Shown here one piece after another: positions 22,839 through 37,446 of a stretch of 64,000 bases of DNA (position 1 is the first letter of the stretch; every line of letters starts with the position of its first letter). The notes beneath the pieces are model-generated. The model made no database searches. It saw nothing but the letters and a program-made list of their open reading frames with translations, and was not told the origin of the DNA. Position numbers and translations under genes: made by a program. Origin of the DNA: Basidiobolus meristosporus CBS 931.73 (lineage: Eukaryota; Basidiobolomycota; Basidiobolomycetes; Basidiobolales; Basidiobolaceae); NCBI GenBank assembly GCA_002104905.1, contig MCFE01000154.1, positions 88,365 to 152,364 on the forward strand, written 5' to 3'.

Positions 22839-23187
22839 TGTTGTAGAAATTTGTAATTCCACCTAAATATTCACCTAACTTAGTCACTTAGATCATTACC
22901 CTCAAATCCTAGAGAATACTGACCAAATTCTTTGTCAGGATTTACTTAGAATATTTTCACCAAAATACCAGGTACCCAGAACGTAAAAATTCTCAAAGTA
23001 GTCCATACTGCCCCAAACTTTGCACACATGCTCTTGAGACCTTTCTTAACCTATTCTACATGATTGCTATGCCAAGACCATGTCAAAGTATAAATACTAC
23101 TTTTACATCCAATAAATCATTAAGTGAAAACCACATAATCTACTTGACCTCCCAGTCACTTCCAATATCTCCAAGACACTTACAATA
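22839..23187 (+). repeat. Ty1/copia 3' LTR (349 bp)
   Basis: Starts TGTTGTAG directly after the polypurine tract and ends TACAATA, a degenerate form of ACAACA. It contains a TATAAATA box and an AATAAA-type signal in its second half. A diverged second copy in opposite orientation lies at 60942-61281 and supports these ends. No 5' LTR partner was found in the window. Confidence 0.75.
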
Positions 23188-23209
23188 GTAAGGACTCAAA
23201 ATAGCATTG

Positions 23210-23650
23210 CTCTGTATATGCTGATGCCAAATAAGGACAAAACCTGAGGCACAGACAAAATAATGTGAGAAATACCTTTCTGTATTTTAAAGGTGCAATC
23301 TCAAGAGATGCAGGAAAAAAGCCAGCAATAGCTCATTCTACCTTGGATGCGGAGTATATGGCAGCCTACAAATCTACAGCAGTAGCCAGGTTGCTCACAA
23401 AGTCATGTTTTATTGAAGACTTTGTAATAGATTAAATTTCTTTATAACTATAGTTGGAGTTAGTTGCAAATAGTTAAAACAAGGCAGAGTTTACCATTTT
23501 GTACTACAGCTAAGCACATAGGCTTTATATATAATCTCATCCAGGAAGGCATAGAGGATAAATGAGTTGACCTAGATTGCTGTCTGACAGATGAAATGAT
23601 GGCAAAAATGATCTAAAACCTGCACAGCAAGGCCTAATGCTGAGGTCTAG
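23210..23650 (+). pseudogene. Decayed fragment of another Ty1/copia RNase H
   Basis: With several stops, the sequence still reads YADA, then FKGAIS-DAGKKPAIAHSTLDAEYMAA, then AKHIGF and LTDEMMAKMI. This is the order of copia RNase H motifs. It is more decayed than element 1 and is not its continuation, since element 1's own RNase H is at 22390-22800. The edges are approximate. Confidence 0.65.
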
Positions 23651-25578
23651 AGTGTATTGTCAATGCTGTGGCACTATTTGTCCAGTAAGTACTCTCATGT
23701 GGAGAGAGGGTGAGGAGTATGTAAATGCTCAAAGAATCTGGCTTCACAGTGTAGAATAGTACTGAAAAGAAATTCAGAAAATAAAATGCACAATGATGAA
23801 ATATTGCTCATAGAGCAAAAATGCAGATATTCAGATGCTTAATGATATTTGGTATTATGATAGTAAGTCTAGAGACATGTGAGCATTGGTTGAAAAGAAT
23901 TTGAAGGCATCATATGAGATGACAAACCACTTCTTGATGTTTTGATAACCTCAAGGTTGATGAGGTCCGTATATGCAAGTGACATACCAGATGTTTGTTC
24001 AACAGCTTGGACACAATCAAAGCCGGTCAAGAGGCAAATGTAAATCACACAACTCCCTCAGGGCCCTAGTGCGGCTTTTCTGGAGATAAAAATAGGTATG
24101 CCATAAGTCATTCACATAGCCAAGCCTGATAGACAGAAAGGACAGAGCACCCAAGGTGTATTGTTAGAAGTTCATTGCTGCACAGCATGAGAGGGCAAGC
24201 AACCGTCAAGCCTTAGCCCCCAAATATATCATGGAACAGGACGTATTCAACGAACTGGGTGCTACCCATACCTAGGCTCCTTGAAAACAGGTCAGCTATT
24301 GCTCTGAGCAAAAAAGAAGGTTGCAGGGAACCGGGTGGAACTCAGCTATCCCAAGTGGCGATCAGGGAAGGCCTTGTGGAGTGGCGCCCGGTTGACTTGG
24401 GATCCCATGGATGTCCAGACCCCTCCTTACTCTTCACGGGCTCAGAGCACTTGACGAACGAGCCAGAAGCGTATTCATTCCCCACCACCGCCAATGCCAA
24501 ACACCGGCACATCACGTGACCCTGTACACATGCTAAGGCTCGAGAATTCTAGATTCATGCTGGTTTCCGTACACGTATCCCGCAGATCTCCCAGGACATG
24601 CAATTCCTCCATTGTATGGAGTGCTGTCCTCCAGCTGCGTAACCCTGTACGGCGGGCCAAGCTACCAGTAATTCGAGAGTAAACGGAGCGGACCTCATCT
24701 ATTCGGCAAGAGAGGTGGAAGGTGAGAAAACCATGAATCGGACCGGGGAGGGGGTGAAGGCGGAGGAGGGGTGGGCGGGATCACGGTCGAGAAAGGCCAA
24801 TGCTGTCTGGGCTATCCCGGTGAAGAAGGAATCGAAATCCTCCAAGGCAAATATGGGAGGGGGTTTGAAAGGGTGGTTGGGTGAGACGTCATGGATTCCT
24901 TTTATACCACCGCCCCGCCCCCACGGAGGTTGGTGTGGTGCTTAGTGCGCGCCTCACTGATCTAGCAAGCAAACCTTATTGCTCCGCGCCAAACCGGTAC
25001 TGAGATGGATTGCACCGACCGGACACTGGCCAAGCGTCAGCGCTTGACAAGCTGCCAATGGCCACCCACGACCTGGCCACCATGGGCCGATGGGTTGGCC
25101 ACCACCCGCAGCTCCATTCTATCCCTGAGCACCATCGACGGGATCGAGGTAGGTGACTCGTTGAATGAGGCGGCCCTACCAGATTTGTGATACATGTGCC
25201 CATTGAGCGTAGTCAAATCAGCCATCCGTTTCAAACAAGCAATTTCCCACGTACATCCAGCATCACAACAATTTTTCCTCCGTTTGCAAGGCCTGATTGA
25301 TTTTTCATCTTATCCTGTTACCAACCAAAGGGAGAACCAACCCGGCCTGACCAAACCATTCAACCACTTGGAAATCCCCCCGTTCACCGAGAACATCCAG
25401 CCATCGCCTCTGTCAACACGCAAGAGTGAAGGCGAGTATACACAACAGTACTTGGGGATTCCCTCCACCTACCCCTGAAAACAAGCACGAAGCATCGAAG
25501 TAACCGACGTGAGTGGAAGTTGCGACGTTTAGAAACTTCCTTCGAGTGCCAATTACGCTAGAAACCGATATAGACAAC
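23651..25578. other. Spacer between transposon island and first host gene
   Basis: No recognisable gene. The first few hundred bases resemble decayed transposon sequence. From about 24250 the composition becomes more GC-rich and gene-flank-like. A possible promoter zone lies at 24895-24925 (TTTTATACC next to a C-rich CCGCCCCGCCCCC tract). 25200-25578 is probably 5' flank and leader of the downstream reductase gene. The open frames here overlap on both strands and have no family resemblance. Confidence 0.5.
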
Positions 25579-28500
25579 ATGGCCATGAATGCCGCATCAG
25601 CATACTCCCAGTTCAACCAGCATTCCCTCCACAGATCAAGCTCCCTTTCGCCCTCCCCCACACCCCTGGACAACCATGTCTCCAACGCCGGACGACCGCG
25701 TAACGAGCTGTGGGATCATTTCATCAAAGGAGAAAAGAGGCCCACCACCAACAAATACGACGCGCGATGTCGGTACTGCGTTGAGAAAGGGGAGATTGGC
25801 ACTATCCGGCCGGTGCGGGGGGAGAAAAAATTCATGGTCGCCCACCTGAAGAAGTGTATCAACGCACCGGAGGCGCTGCGCACGCGCTTTCGAGGGGATT
25901 CCCTTCGGGTGTCCGAGACGAGCCAGAAGAACGAAGACGAACTGGAAACCAAACAGGAGGCCGACGACCCGCTAACGAAGAAGCGTAAATTGGCCCCGGT
26001 TTCCGAGCCGGAGTGGCATCCCTCTAGCAGTACCTCCTCCCCCAACGGATTCCTCCCCAGCACCCCGGATGCCGGCAAAAAGCCAAAGGAGGACAAGTTT
26101 CAGTTGGACGAGGCGTTTGTTTCCAAATACCAGGATCGACTGCCTTCCTTTGGCTTCAACGGGCTGGGAGAAATCATCTATCGACGAACCTACAGCAGAC
26201 TTGCCAAAGACGGGACTCGTGAGCAATGGTGAGCTGAGAGCATTTTGCGAATCCCTCGGGCGGAGAGCTGACGTTTCTTTTCTATCCAGGTGGCAGACGG
26301 TCCGCAGAGTGGTCAATGGCACGTTCAGCATGCAGAAGCGATGGGTCGAGCAGTCGAACCTGGGCTGGGACCAAGAAAAAGTACTCGTTTTCTTCCCATT
26401 CTGCTTCCCTCAACCTCACTAACGGAGAAATTTGCATTCAGGCGCAACGGTCGGCACAAAAGATGTACGATCGCATCTTCAGCATGAAGTTTCTTCCCCC
26501 TGGTAGAGGTAACGCCCTTCACCCAAGCCACATCCAGGCAATCTACTAACGTGCGTTCTGTTTGGGGTGGCTCTAGGTCTCTGGGCGATGGGCTCGCCGC
26601 TGACAGAGGAACGGGGCATCTACACCGCCCTTAACAACTGCGGCTTCGTGAGCACGGAGTGTATGTGGGCACGAGGGTTTACCCCCAGTAAGCCGTTTGC
26701 ATTTTTGATGGACGCCTCGATGTTGGGGTAAGTGCGGAGCCGGACCTTGCCTCATCCTGCACTCAACTAAGCGAGTTTTCCTAGGGTCGGCGTCGGATTC
26801 GACACGAAAGGCGCAACAATCGCCCGCGAGCGGGGGATCCTCGTGACGGGGCCCAACCCTGCGCTCTCGCCCAACGTTTATGTGATCCCGGATTGCCGCG
26901 AAGGATGGGTCAAGTCGATTGAGCTGATGATTGACTGCTACTTCGACGCTAGCATGAGCATACAGGCAAGTCTGTCGTGCTTGAACGTCGCAGATCGATT
27001 GGCTTACATGCTGTTCACAGGAATTCAAGTATCATTGCATCCGCCCCGAAGGCGCTCCAATTAAAGGGTTTGGGGGACAATCATGTGGGCCCCAGCCTCT
27101 GATTGATCTTCACTGCCGCATCCGAGAGGTACTCAACAACAACATTGGGGCCCCGATAACAGTCACGACCATCGTGGACATCATGAATCTGATCGGCAAG
27201 TGTGTCGCAAGCGGAAATGTAGGAAGCCCAAGCCTCTGCGGTCGTCCAAGTCTCTTAACCGTTTGTGCATGTGTAGGTCAGACGCAGCGCGGAGATCGCC
27301 TTTGGAGACCCCTTTGATGACGAGTACATTGACCTGAAGAATTACGAGGTGAACCCTCATCGATGCGAATACGGGTGGACCAGCAACAACTCGGTACGTG
27401 TTTATTTGCCTTTCGCCCGGCGCCACGACGCTAACCAAGCGCTGCCGCTTCTCTAGGTGTTTGCCAACATTGGCATGGACTATCACAACATCTGCAAACG
27501 AGTGGTCACCAACGGAGAGCCAGGGTTTTCATGGCTGACCAATGCGCAGAACTACGGCCGAATGGGAGATCCAATGGTAATCCCTACTAAACCCGCCGTC
27601 TCCCTGCACTACCAAGACACTCACCTCTCCTCTCGATGCGTTAGGACAAACGAGACTACCGAGCTCAAGGCGGAAACCCGTGCCTCGAGCAGACACTTGA
27701 GTCCTTCGAGCTGTGCTGTCTGGTGGAAGTGTTTCCCAACAATCACACCACAATCAATGACTTCTTGGAAACGCTGGAGTCTGCATTCTTGTACGCGAAG
27801 ACCGTGACCCTGGGAACCACGCACTGGCCAGAAAGCAACAGGGTGATGATGAGAAATCGGAGAATCGGCACCGGGCTGAGCGGAATTGCCCAGTTCATAA
27901 GCAAACGAGGTACAGCTACAGCGCACATCCCCCGACGTGACTTTTATCTGACTAGCGACATTCTTTTAGGAATTGAGGAGCTGAGGGTGTGGTGTGACGA
28001 GGGATACAACCATATTCTAGATATCGACAAACGGTAAGTGTTGGCTCCGAGTGACTGGCAGCAGCGTGCTTTTGGTAACGCAGTTGGCGCTAGGTTGTGT
28101 GAGTGGCTATGCATCCCCCGATCTATCAAGATAACGACCGTGAAGCCCAGCGGCACGGTTTCGCTTTTAGCCGGAGGTAGGTGTTGCGATGTTGGCTTCT
28201 CTGGTCGAGAGATTAACACGACTGGTTGTTGTCTAGCCACCCCTGGACTACACTATCCGGAAAGTAGGTTTTGCATTCGCCGCGTGCGCTTATCGAGAAT
28301 ATCGGAGATGGTCGAACCCTTTCGAGAGGCCGGTTATAAAGTGGAGCCGGATGTTGGTAGGAACCGGATACGTGTATTTGATAGAAAGGCGGGGTTTTTT
28401 GACTAACACGATGGTTGCGTTACAGTCGATCCAAACACCTTGGTGGTCGAGATCCCGATCGACCATGGGGAAGGTATCAGATCACTGGTGGATGTGTCTA

Positions 28501-28958
28501 TGTGGGAGCAGTTGTCGCTGGCAGCTTTCATGCAGAGATACTGGTCAGATAACCAGGTGTCGTGCACCATCACATTCGATCCAGAGACCGAAGGGGATCA
28601 CCTCAGGTTCGCCCTCAATTATTTCCAGTATCAGTTGAAGGGGGTGTCGTTCTTGCCGCGGATACCTATAGGCGCGTACTCTCAAATGCCATACGAGGCC
28701 ATCTCAGAGCTCAAGTATCTTCAACTGACCGCGCGTATCACGAAGCCAGGCCCCAAAAGCCCGAGCATATCACATTTGCTGCTGAACCCACAGGGGCTGA
28801 CCGCGCCAGACCTTCGAAACGTCGAAGGGGACCCCACGGTCGACCCTGAGATCGAGAAGTTTTGTGACTGGGGACCTTACATGTTTGACAGCGCCTGCTC
28901 CAACCTCGGTCTACCAGAGGAGGCAAGCACATACCCCTCGAACATAATGAGATTCTAG
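25579..28958 (+). CDS. Cobalamin-dependent (class II) ribonucleoside-triphosphate reductase with N-terminal BED-type zinc finger
   Basis: The product should reduce ribonucleotides to deoxyribonucleotides using adenosylcobalamin as radical source. I splice 13 exons: 25579-26228, 26290-26380, 26442-26508, 26577-26727, 26785-26965, 27021-27218, 27277-27393, 27457-27576, 27645-27909, 27970-28033, 28094-28176, 28237-28356 and 28426-28958, giving 879 residues. Intron 5 is GC-AG. The reductase part starts near residue 172 (FGFNGLGE, MKFLPPGRGLWAMG, VKPSGTVSLLAG). The catalytic set is visible: C291 in NNCGF, C538 and E540 in NPCLE, and C549 in ELCC. These match the C119/C408/E410/C419 set of the Lactobacillus enzyme, with identical 408-419 spacing. 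Residues 43-93 form a BED-like finger (W45, C64, C67, H89, C93), and TKKRKL at 133-138 looks like a nuclear localisation signal. The finger and the reductase start share one uninterrupted exon. An open frame extends upstream to 25513 without an ATG. Confidence 0.93.
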
Positions 28959-29924
28959 TAGCAACTGGCCACTGCTCGCATCCACTCAGGAAGGTGGCAA
29001 GTGGGAGGCCCCGACCTCCATTCCATGCGACAGAGCGCAAGATCAATGACCAGCACGGATGCTTGCCCATTCTCATGCCATCTACTGTAGAATCCTCTCA
29101 TACCACCCCCCTCCCTCCCTCCCTCTGACCACCTATCCTGTACATTCCTGGTTTTGTTAGCATCTTCGATAGCTACGCGTTGTATTGATTAGACCCCATG
29201 TCCCTTCCCGCATCGTCCATCACCCAGCTTGACAATCATCTATCTCTACGAACATTCATATCACATAGTCTTCGGTTCTCCATCATTCTTTGCCCAGCGC
29301 AATGTCACCTGACCCCCTGCCAGCCCACCCACCATCTAAACAAAAATAACAGCCTGCATATATTTTCCCAGCCAAGAGATTATTGGTGGCTCTGATTTGT
29401 GGTTTCGAGGGCCATCGGCAGTGGTTGGTATGGCCCTATGTGCACTCGGCATGCCATAAGGCAGGAGCATTGTCGAATTGCAGGAGAGGATGCTGTATGG
29501 CAGCGAGGTGCGCTTCCAAGCATAAGGGCAGGGAGTTCTCTACGCCGCTGCCGGGAAGGGGCATTCGGACGGACAATGTGAATCAAGTTGAGCGGACCAG
29601 GCTCCACCAGGTCGAGAGGAGGCGTCCCAGAGCGCATGAACGAGTCGGTCGCTTGCTGTGGCTCTGGCGGGGTTCTGGCACCAAAGCTCTGCACCATGGA
29701 ATGGAGTCACCCGGTTAGGGGCATCCGAAGCATGAACCGTCGCAAACTTACGATGGAGCATGTTTCCCGGGAGAATTGGTTCTTAAATGATCTCTGGCGT
29801 GGAGACCAAAAATTCCCTACCTTTCGTAATCTTATCTGTCGCAAGCATTGTTTCAACCCTTCTTAACTCCCTTCCACTGCGTGGACCTCCCCCTTATCTC
29901 GTTGGACCACCGTCGCTAACAACC
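28959..29924. other. Intergenic spacer
   Basis: Nothing gene-like is seen. A CT-rich run (CCCTCCCTCCCTCCCT) lies at about 29107-29127. The opposite-strand open frames at 29380-29760 mirror each other and have no family resemblance. Confidence 0.5.
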
Positions 29925-30862
29925 ATGGAGCTTCCACACATCGGCAAAAACTGCACCCTAACTGACTGCAACCAGCTAGGTAAGACCCTGGTTCCACGGC
30001 CTCATTCGATAGGGCTGGCGTGCTAAAGGCTCACTGTTGCCCGCAGACTTTTTACCCTACAAATGCCACCTGTGTCAGCACGATTTCTGGTAAACCTTTT
30101 CATACTGCTCTTGCCAGCTGGCCACTCCACTCCGTTGACCTTGAACCCTAGCAAGGACCACTGGAGACCTGACCAACACCGGTGCGAATTCAGCACCGTG
30201 GTGGGTGATGTGCGAGTTCCGGTATGCCCGCTGTGTGGGAAACCAGTGCCGGTGAACAAAGGAGAGAACCCCAACCAACGGGTATTGGAGAGTGGCCTTC
30301 CTTTAGCGTCACAACAGTCACACTAACGCGAAACTTCAGATGGACGAGCACATTCGTAAGGGATGCGCCGACCCTGGCACAACGACCGACCGTTCTCCAG
30401 CCTACCGGAACGTCTGCTCCTACCAAGCCTGCAAGGCGAAAGTGTTGGTCTCAACCAAGTGCCCCTCCTGTCGAAAACAGTACTGCTTGAAACACCGTTT
30501 CGAGGCTGACCACAAGTGTCCCAGGGAGACCGGAGCTGGAGGTAAACTGCTTATCGGCCTGCGAAACGTTTCTGTGTACTGATTGACCGAACGTAGGCCC
30601 CAACAAAACCTTCCAAATCCCGAAGATGTCGATACTTACCGGGTACAGTAGACCAGTGCCGCGTCACACAACTGCCTAGACAGACCCGACTAACCGCACT
30701 TCCCACCCCCTAGGTCTATGCCTGCCCTCTCCAGCATCTACAAAGAGGTACGCAAAACCACCAACGCAACCACCCTGCTTGTACTCACCCAACCACCCAC
30801 CCCCCTCGCACTAGGACCAAAAGACCGGCAAGACCAAGAACACGAACTGCGCCATCAGCTAG
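29925..30862 (+). CDS. AN1-type zinc finger protein, ZFAND2-like
   Basis: A small protein with two AN1-type zinc modules, of the ZFAND2 (AIRAP) kind. Relatives bind the proteasome or p97 and help handle damaged proteins, for example under arsenite stress. The spliced model has seven exons: 29925-29979, 30047-30089, 30152-30281, 30340-30541, 30597-30642, 30714-30747 and 30815-30862. The first AN1 finger begins ELPHIGKNC and runs through DFLPYKCHLCQHDFC and KDHWRPDQHRC. The linker VPVCPLCGKPVPVNKGENPN followed by MDEHIRKGC is diagnostic of ZFAND2. The second finger holds CPSCRKQYCLKHRFEADHKC. The last two exons depend on where the splice near 30641 is placed. A one-base alternative gives a different, slightly longer tail ending near 30929, so the C terminus is the weak point. 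Confidence 0.87.
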
Positions 30863-30929
30863 AAGCCACCCGGCGCCTGCAACCCAATCCCACGTCCAAC
30901 CACTACCCTGTCGCCCACAATTACCTTAA

Positions 30930-31990
30930 CCAATTTTGGCGAGTCAATAAAGCAACCAATTAGTTCCACTGGTATATTCTTTGATGCGAGTAGTGTGTGG
31001 CGGCCCGTACGAATGGTCATGAGGGGAGGGTGGGTGGGGAGCCGGATGCGAGAGGGTGGGTTACACTCGCGAATGACCGGTGACTGCATCACAAGCAGCA
31101 TCTTGATGGAAATGGGAATTCTTGGCACACCACCAGATATGGAATCGATCTGATGCGTTCTCATGTAAGAGATGCGTCTGGAGAAAGCAGAGTTCGATGG
31201 ATTCCTTCGCCACCATTGGCTGTTGGTGGAAGGGTGGTAAGGTGGTTGGATGCATCCATGAGTCCACTGGTTCCAGCCACCTCTGCTGAATCCACTTTTA
31301 TTAGCTGCAGCAAAGTCAACGGATTCACGAATGGGATGGCTTGTTGGTATATCACGGTCAAGTGGAGTCGAAGCAACACTCGATTAGGAGACGCACCTCC
31401 ACCCTCACGAAGATGAGGCTCGGGTGGGTGAAGGCGCATCATGAACACAACTGGCAAAGCCCAATGACCACCAGCTAGGTGGATTGGTTTTGATCGCAAT
31501 TCAAACAGTGATCCACAAGCATGTTGCGAGGTTCGGGGAGCTGGTGATTGCCAACTATTTGGGTAAACAACAGGTGGGCCACGCTTAATTGGTTTCAATG
31601 GGATGTCACTCCAGCAACTGGCAAGAGAGATGCTCCAATTGCTGTGCCCAGAATAACCGATGCATCGAGCTCAGTCTCGGGACTGATGGCCCCATATGAC
31701 CCAATGCTGATCTAGAAATTAATGAATATTTCCACTGCAGCAACTTGATAGACGTGCTTGAGCAGCACGATAGGACCCTAGACAATTAGGCCTTACAAAG
31801 AAGGCAACAGAGGCATATAATGCCCATCGACTACAATGATATTCACCAGCGAATTCCACCATAGTATGCGGAGCAAAATGGCATTCCCACAGATGGATCT
31901 CCTTACAATGGAGTTTCAGGAGATTCGTCACAAATAAATTGCGATTCCTATTTTTGGCGGATCCGTCCCGTCCATCCGAAAGTTCGAGTT
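30930..31990. other. Intergenic spacer
   Basis: About 1 kb without a recognisable gene. The open frames overlap on opposite strands and carry no motif. The right end is the promoter region of the downstream secreted protein. Confidence 0.5.
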
Positions 31991-32008
31991 CGTACGATGG
32001 CGGGGTAC

Positions 32009-32016
32009 TATAAATG
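32009..32016 (+). promoter_or_regulatory. TATA box of the GPI-protein gene
   Basis: CTATAAAT about 68 bp upstream of the ATG at 32078, in a spacer without other TATA candidates. The position fits a transcription start near 32040 and a short leader. Confidence 0.55.
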
Positions 32017-32077
32017 GCCTACACCGCCGCTCCATCCCAGCATCAATTCCGCCCTAACCTCATTAACCTTTCTAACC

Positions 32078-32637
32078 ATGAAGTGGATCGCCCAATACAC
32101 CCTCTTTGCCACCCTCAGCGCACTTGCTGCCTTTGGCCAAAGCACCACTTCAACCAGCTCTTCTGCTGCCGCCTGTAAGTACCTTCACTCCACCCAGCGC
32201 TCCATCTTGAGCCTTGCTAACATTTCCCTCTAGCCTCTACCCCACTGACCCCACTTGAATCCTGCATCATGCAGCAAAACTGTGCTCCAGCTGATGTTGC
32301 CTGTCGCGCCAAATGTGCACAAGTTCCTAACCCCAATGCTAGTATGGTCAACAGCACAATCAACTGTGTTGCTCAGTGCGACCAGAGCAATGCCGCAGCA
32401 TACGCACAGTGCAAGAACAACTGTATCAATACGTACTATGGTCCAAACCCATCTGGCTCAACCGGAAATGGAAGCACCGGATCCGGATCCGGCACCAACC
32501 CAACCAACGGCAGTGGCACCAGTGGAAGTGGTAACAACACCGCCAACGGAAACACCAAACCCAACTCTGCCTCTTATATGATGGCCTCTACCATGGCGCT
32601 TGTCGGCACCCTTGGTGCAGCTTTCTCGCTTCTGTGA
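32078..32637 (+). CDS. Small cysteine-rich secreted protein, predicted GPI-anchored
   Basis: Two exons (32078-32174 and 32234-32637) give 166 residues. Residues 1-20 (MKWIAQYTLFATLSALAAFG) look like a secretion signal. A short serine/threonine stretch follows. The core (about 40-100) has eight cysteines in two similar blocks, with spacings C-x5-C-x6-C-x3-C and C-x3-C-x10-C-x3-C. A G/S/N/T-rich low-complexity linker follows. The C terminus is small residues and then a hydrophobic tail (MALVGTLGAAFSLL), the layout of a GPI attachment signal. It is probably an outer membrane-face or cell-wall protein. I do not recognise the family. Small cysteine-rich GPI proteins in fungi include adhesin-like and CFEM proteins, but the CFEM spacing is not met. 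A strong TATA box suggests regulated or high expression. Confidence 0.8.
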
Positions 32638-34355
32638 GCCAGCATATTGCGATGTTTCCGGATTATCCAGTCAACTCGTCTGCATTATCAGTGATGATTT
32701 CCCTTTTCCTGCCTTTTGAACCCATCTATCCGTGAGTCGCGGGCTCTGCATCTTGTTTCCTTCAATAAACCATGAAATTTGCTACCCAAGACCTAACTTG
32801 GTTTCTCCGCCGGGCCCATTTCGGGTTCCAGAAAGCAGGGATTCGTTGCGCAGCAAACAGCTGTCATGGCTTTGGCAGATGCTGATCGCTGGCCCCAACC
32901 CCCAAAGCGAATGAATTGATCCCACTCGGTGGAGGAGCAAAGTACATGCCGGGGAATCATGACCTCAACAGGTGCGATGCTTGCTCACCTTTTGGTTTCG
33001 ATACGGATTGTCAGATCCAATACGAGCGCGTTAACAGGCGGACAAATAATGTTGGATGACGTCATACTTCCTAAGTAGGCTTGATGAGTTACTTGAGGAA
33101 TGACCTGGGTTGGGACATGATAGTTCTTACTTGGGCTGGGGCCTACGAAACTGGTAATCACATATAGAAAGGCTGATTTGGTAAGGTGAACTTTGGGAGG
33201 ATGCCCGGGTATTCCAGAATATAGCGAACCGATTACGGTCGCGTGCAGGGTTGGGTTTCGTTGGCCGGGAGATCCCACACATTCTCCCTGATAACTGCAC
33301 CAGATTTACCCTGAATGGTAGCCTGGCCAGTCCTATGGCGACCAGTACGGACCACTTTTTCTGTGCAACACACGAGTGATAGAGTAACATTAATTAACCG
33401 TTGCATTCGTGGAAACCCAACAGGTTCGGAGCAGGCCCGCAGATGTGTACCTTTTCATACTGGCTTAGCTAGATGCAGGAGAAACCAGAGTGAGACAGAA
33501 TGGCTGGGCATCGGACAAGTCAAGCGGGATAAGGCTTAAGAGTGTCCAGGAATAGGCTCTTCTATGTGGCACTATTTGCTAGCCTGATGAGCTGAACAAG
33601 TCCTGGCTGTAGGCAACACTTCCGTGGCAAGTCCCAGGCTTCACCGTTAAGAGATCGTTCAAGCAGCGCGCCAAGTAATGATTGCGAATGGGGTTTGGCC
33701 CAATCCTCGGACAACCGACTTATCTTACTCATCGGCTAGGGCGGTTGCTTCCAACCTTTAGGTTCTGAAAGTCATCAGTCTGCGGAGCGTGTCGAGTGAC
33801 CATTGGAAGATCCGATCCACATACGATTCAACACAAATCGATGATTTCTGGAAATCCTCCGCTAAGATGATCTTCCATCCCGCTTGGCCGTTCCAGCAGT
33901 CATAGAAGGTTTGAGGATTAAGCGATCTTCATTGGGACCCTGGAACGGAATGTGGGCCAATGAACGGGCGCCATGCTCCCACAACCCTTCTGGCTTGGAC
34001 TTCAGCTAAACACATTAAAAATAGGCTTCTATCGGATCTGGAAGATGGAATGTGGAATTCACAATAGGGAATATAGAATTCGAATAGTTGGCTTTATTTG
34101 TCATCCCAGGTCACCTGATCCGGCGGATTTGACTACTCCAATGTGCCTGCGGTTTTATATTCTGTGATGGTATTGGTTTTGTTGCTTTAGATGAAACTTG
34201 GATCTCCCATTTGTCCTTTATTCATACCTACTACCTCCGAAGACCACCGCAAGTGCAATTTCCTTCCCGAAAGTCCAACCCCTATACACAACCCAAGCCC
34301 CGATAACTATCTACTCTACCCAGAACCCTTTACTGTTGCCAACACGCCTGCCAAC
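32638..34355. other. Intergenic spacer
   Basis: About 1.7 kb between the GPI protein and IRE1. An AATAAA (32764) may serve the upstream gene. Otherwise no gene-like frame or RNA gene is seen. The final 165 bases are open in the IRE1 frame from an upstream ATG at 34191, but they lack any IRE1 or signal-like character. Confidence 0.5.

Positions 34356-37446
<3,091 letters not shown>

Noticed and set aside
25579-28958. Class II reductase as bacterial contamination or very recent transfer
   Set aside because: Twelve introns with good splice sites interrupt the gene, and it sits between typical host genes with the same intron style.
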